Origin: Sphaerisporangium sp. TRM90804
GTDB lineage: Bacteria > Actinomycetota > Actinomycetes > Streptosporangiales > Streptosporangiaceae
Assembly: GCF_029846175.1 (NCBI RefSeq)
Contig: NZ_JARWAC010000034.1
Span: 1 to 61,929 of the forward strand
DNA length: 61,929 bases
Direction: 5' to 3'
Shown piece after piece: positions 61,798 through 61,929 of this stretch. The notes below the pieces were generated by a model, which ran no database searches, was not told the DNA's origin, and worked only from the letters and a program-made list of their open reading frames with translations. A program made the translations under genes and the position numbers. Position 1 is the first letter of the stretch; every line of letters starts with the position of its first letter.

Positions 61798-61840
61798 ACG
61801 CGAGGGAGCCACCCACAATCCGTGGATGGCTCCCTCGCGT
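61798..61840 (-). terminator. rRNA operon terminator
   Basis: ACGCGAGGGAGCCA (61798-61811) and TGGCTCCCTCGCGT (61827-61840) form a 14-bp perfect stem. It lies 20 bp downstream of the 5S rRNA 3' end on the minus strand. Confidence 0.8.
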
Positions 61841-61860
61841 CATCTGTATTCACAAAATTT

Positions 61861-61929
61861 TGTCCGGCGGTGTCCTACTCTCCCACACCGTCCCCGGTGC
61901 AGTACCATCGGCGCTGGAAAGCTTAACTT
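61861..61929 (-). rRNA. 5S ribosomal RNA, 3' part (5' end outside window)
   Basis: The reverse complement contains AGCGCCGATGGTACTGC, GGTGTGGGAGAGTAGGAC and a CGCCGGACA 3' end, all typical of actinobacterial 5S rRNA helices IV, V and I. The 5' half lies outside the window, so the 23S and 16S genes should be further right. A perfect ACAAAATTTTGT palindrome (61852-61863) overlaps the end. Confidence 0.92.

Overview
The window is about 62 kb of very GC-rich, gene-dense DNA with frequent GTG and TTG starts. It also has a groEL2-csp-moaD-thrC cluster, an XPB helicase pair, DUF2530, DUF3027, DUF3263 and DUF1707 proteins, and an actinobacterial-type SOS box. Together these point to a filamentous actinobacterium, probably of the Streptosporangiales (Nonomuraea/Streptosporangium-like). 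That placement is inference; no marker in the window is diagnostic at genus level. The window looks chromosomal. The 3' part of a 5S rRNA lies at its right edge, so an rRNA operon probably lies beyond. I saw no IS element, tRNA gene or CRISPR array.

Layout. 1-3.2 kb: a 39-bp repeat, a secreted propeller-like protein, an aldo/keto reductase and an RNA 2',3'-cyclic phosphodiesterase. 3.2-7.9 kb: two drug-exporter-like MFS genes around a MarR regulator, then a divergent TetR/peroxiredoxin-like pair. 7.9-14.8 kb: a giant zinc-ribbon membrane protein, an HTH regulator followed by a two-motif aspartic protease, a purine permease and DUF2530. 15-24 kb: an Hsp90/sacsin-type ATPase with DUF3027, an MFS transporter, a cold-shock protein, a HAD phosphatase and a linker-rich membrane protein. 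23.8-28.1 kb: a helicase-associated protein and XPB helicase. 29-31 kb: a HelD-type RNA polymerase motor. 31.2-33.1 kb: a compact three-gene cassette. 33-35.4 kb: small accessory genes, one frameshifted. 35.4-40.6 kb: GroEL2, CspA, MoaD, ThrC and an ECF sigma factor. 40.7-44.8 kb: trehalose synthesis. 45-52 kb: a SAM hydrolase and a complete oligopeptide ABC importer. 52-54 kb: a TagGH-like polysaccharide exporter. 54-62 kb: a PEBP-like protein, an SOS-controlled small protein, PlsX, ArgRS, a SepF paralogue, a PhzF protein and the 5S rRNA.

The most unusual region is 31229-33099. Three translationally coupled genes encode a small N-terminally hydrophobic protein, an AAA+ ATPase whose motifs follow Rubisco activase, and a protein that looks like a bacterial HORMA domain. 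There is no Rubisco, no CD-NTase and no known effector nearby. I read it as a possible stand-alone HORMA/AAA+ remodelling module. Next to it is a tiny secreted acidic protein built on four GTTWD repeats (33980-34267).

Readable regulation includes a SAM-I riboswitch ahead of threonine synthase, tandem CIRCE elements on groEL2, an SOS box on a 59-residue protein, MarR and TetR operators, and several convergent terminators.
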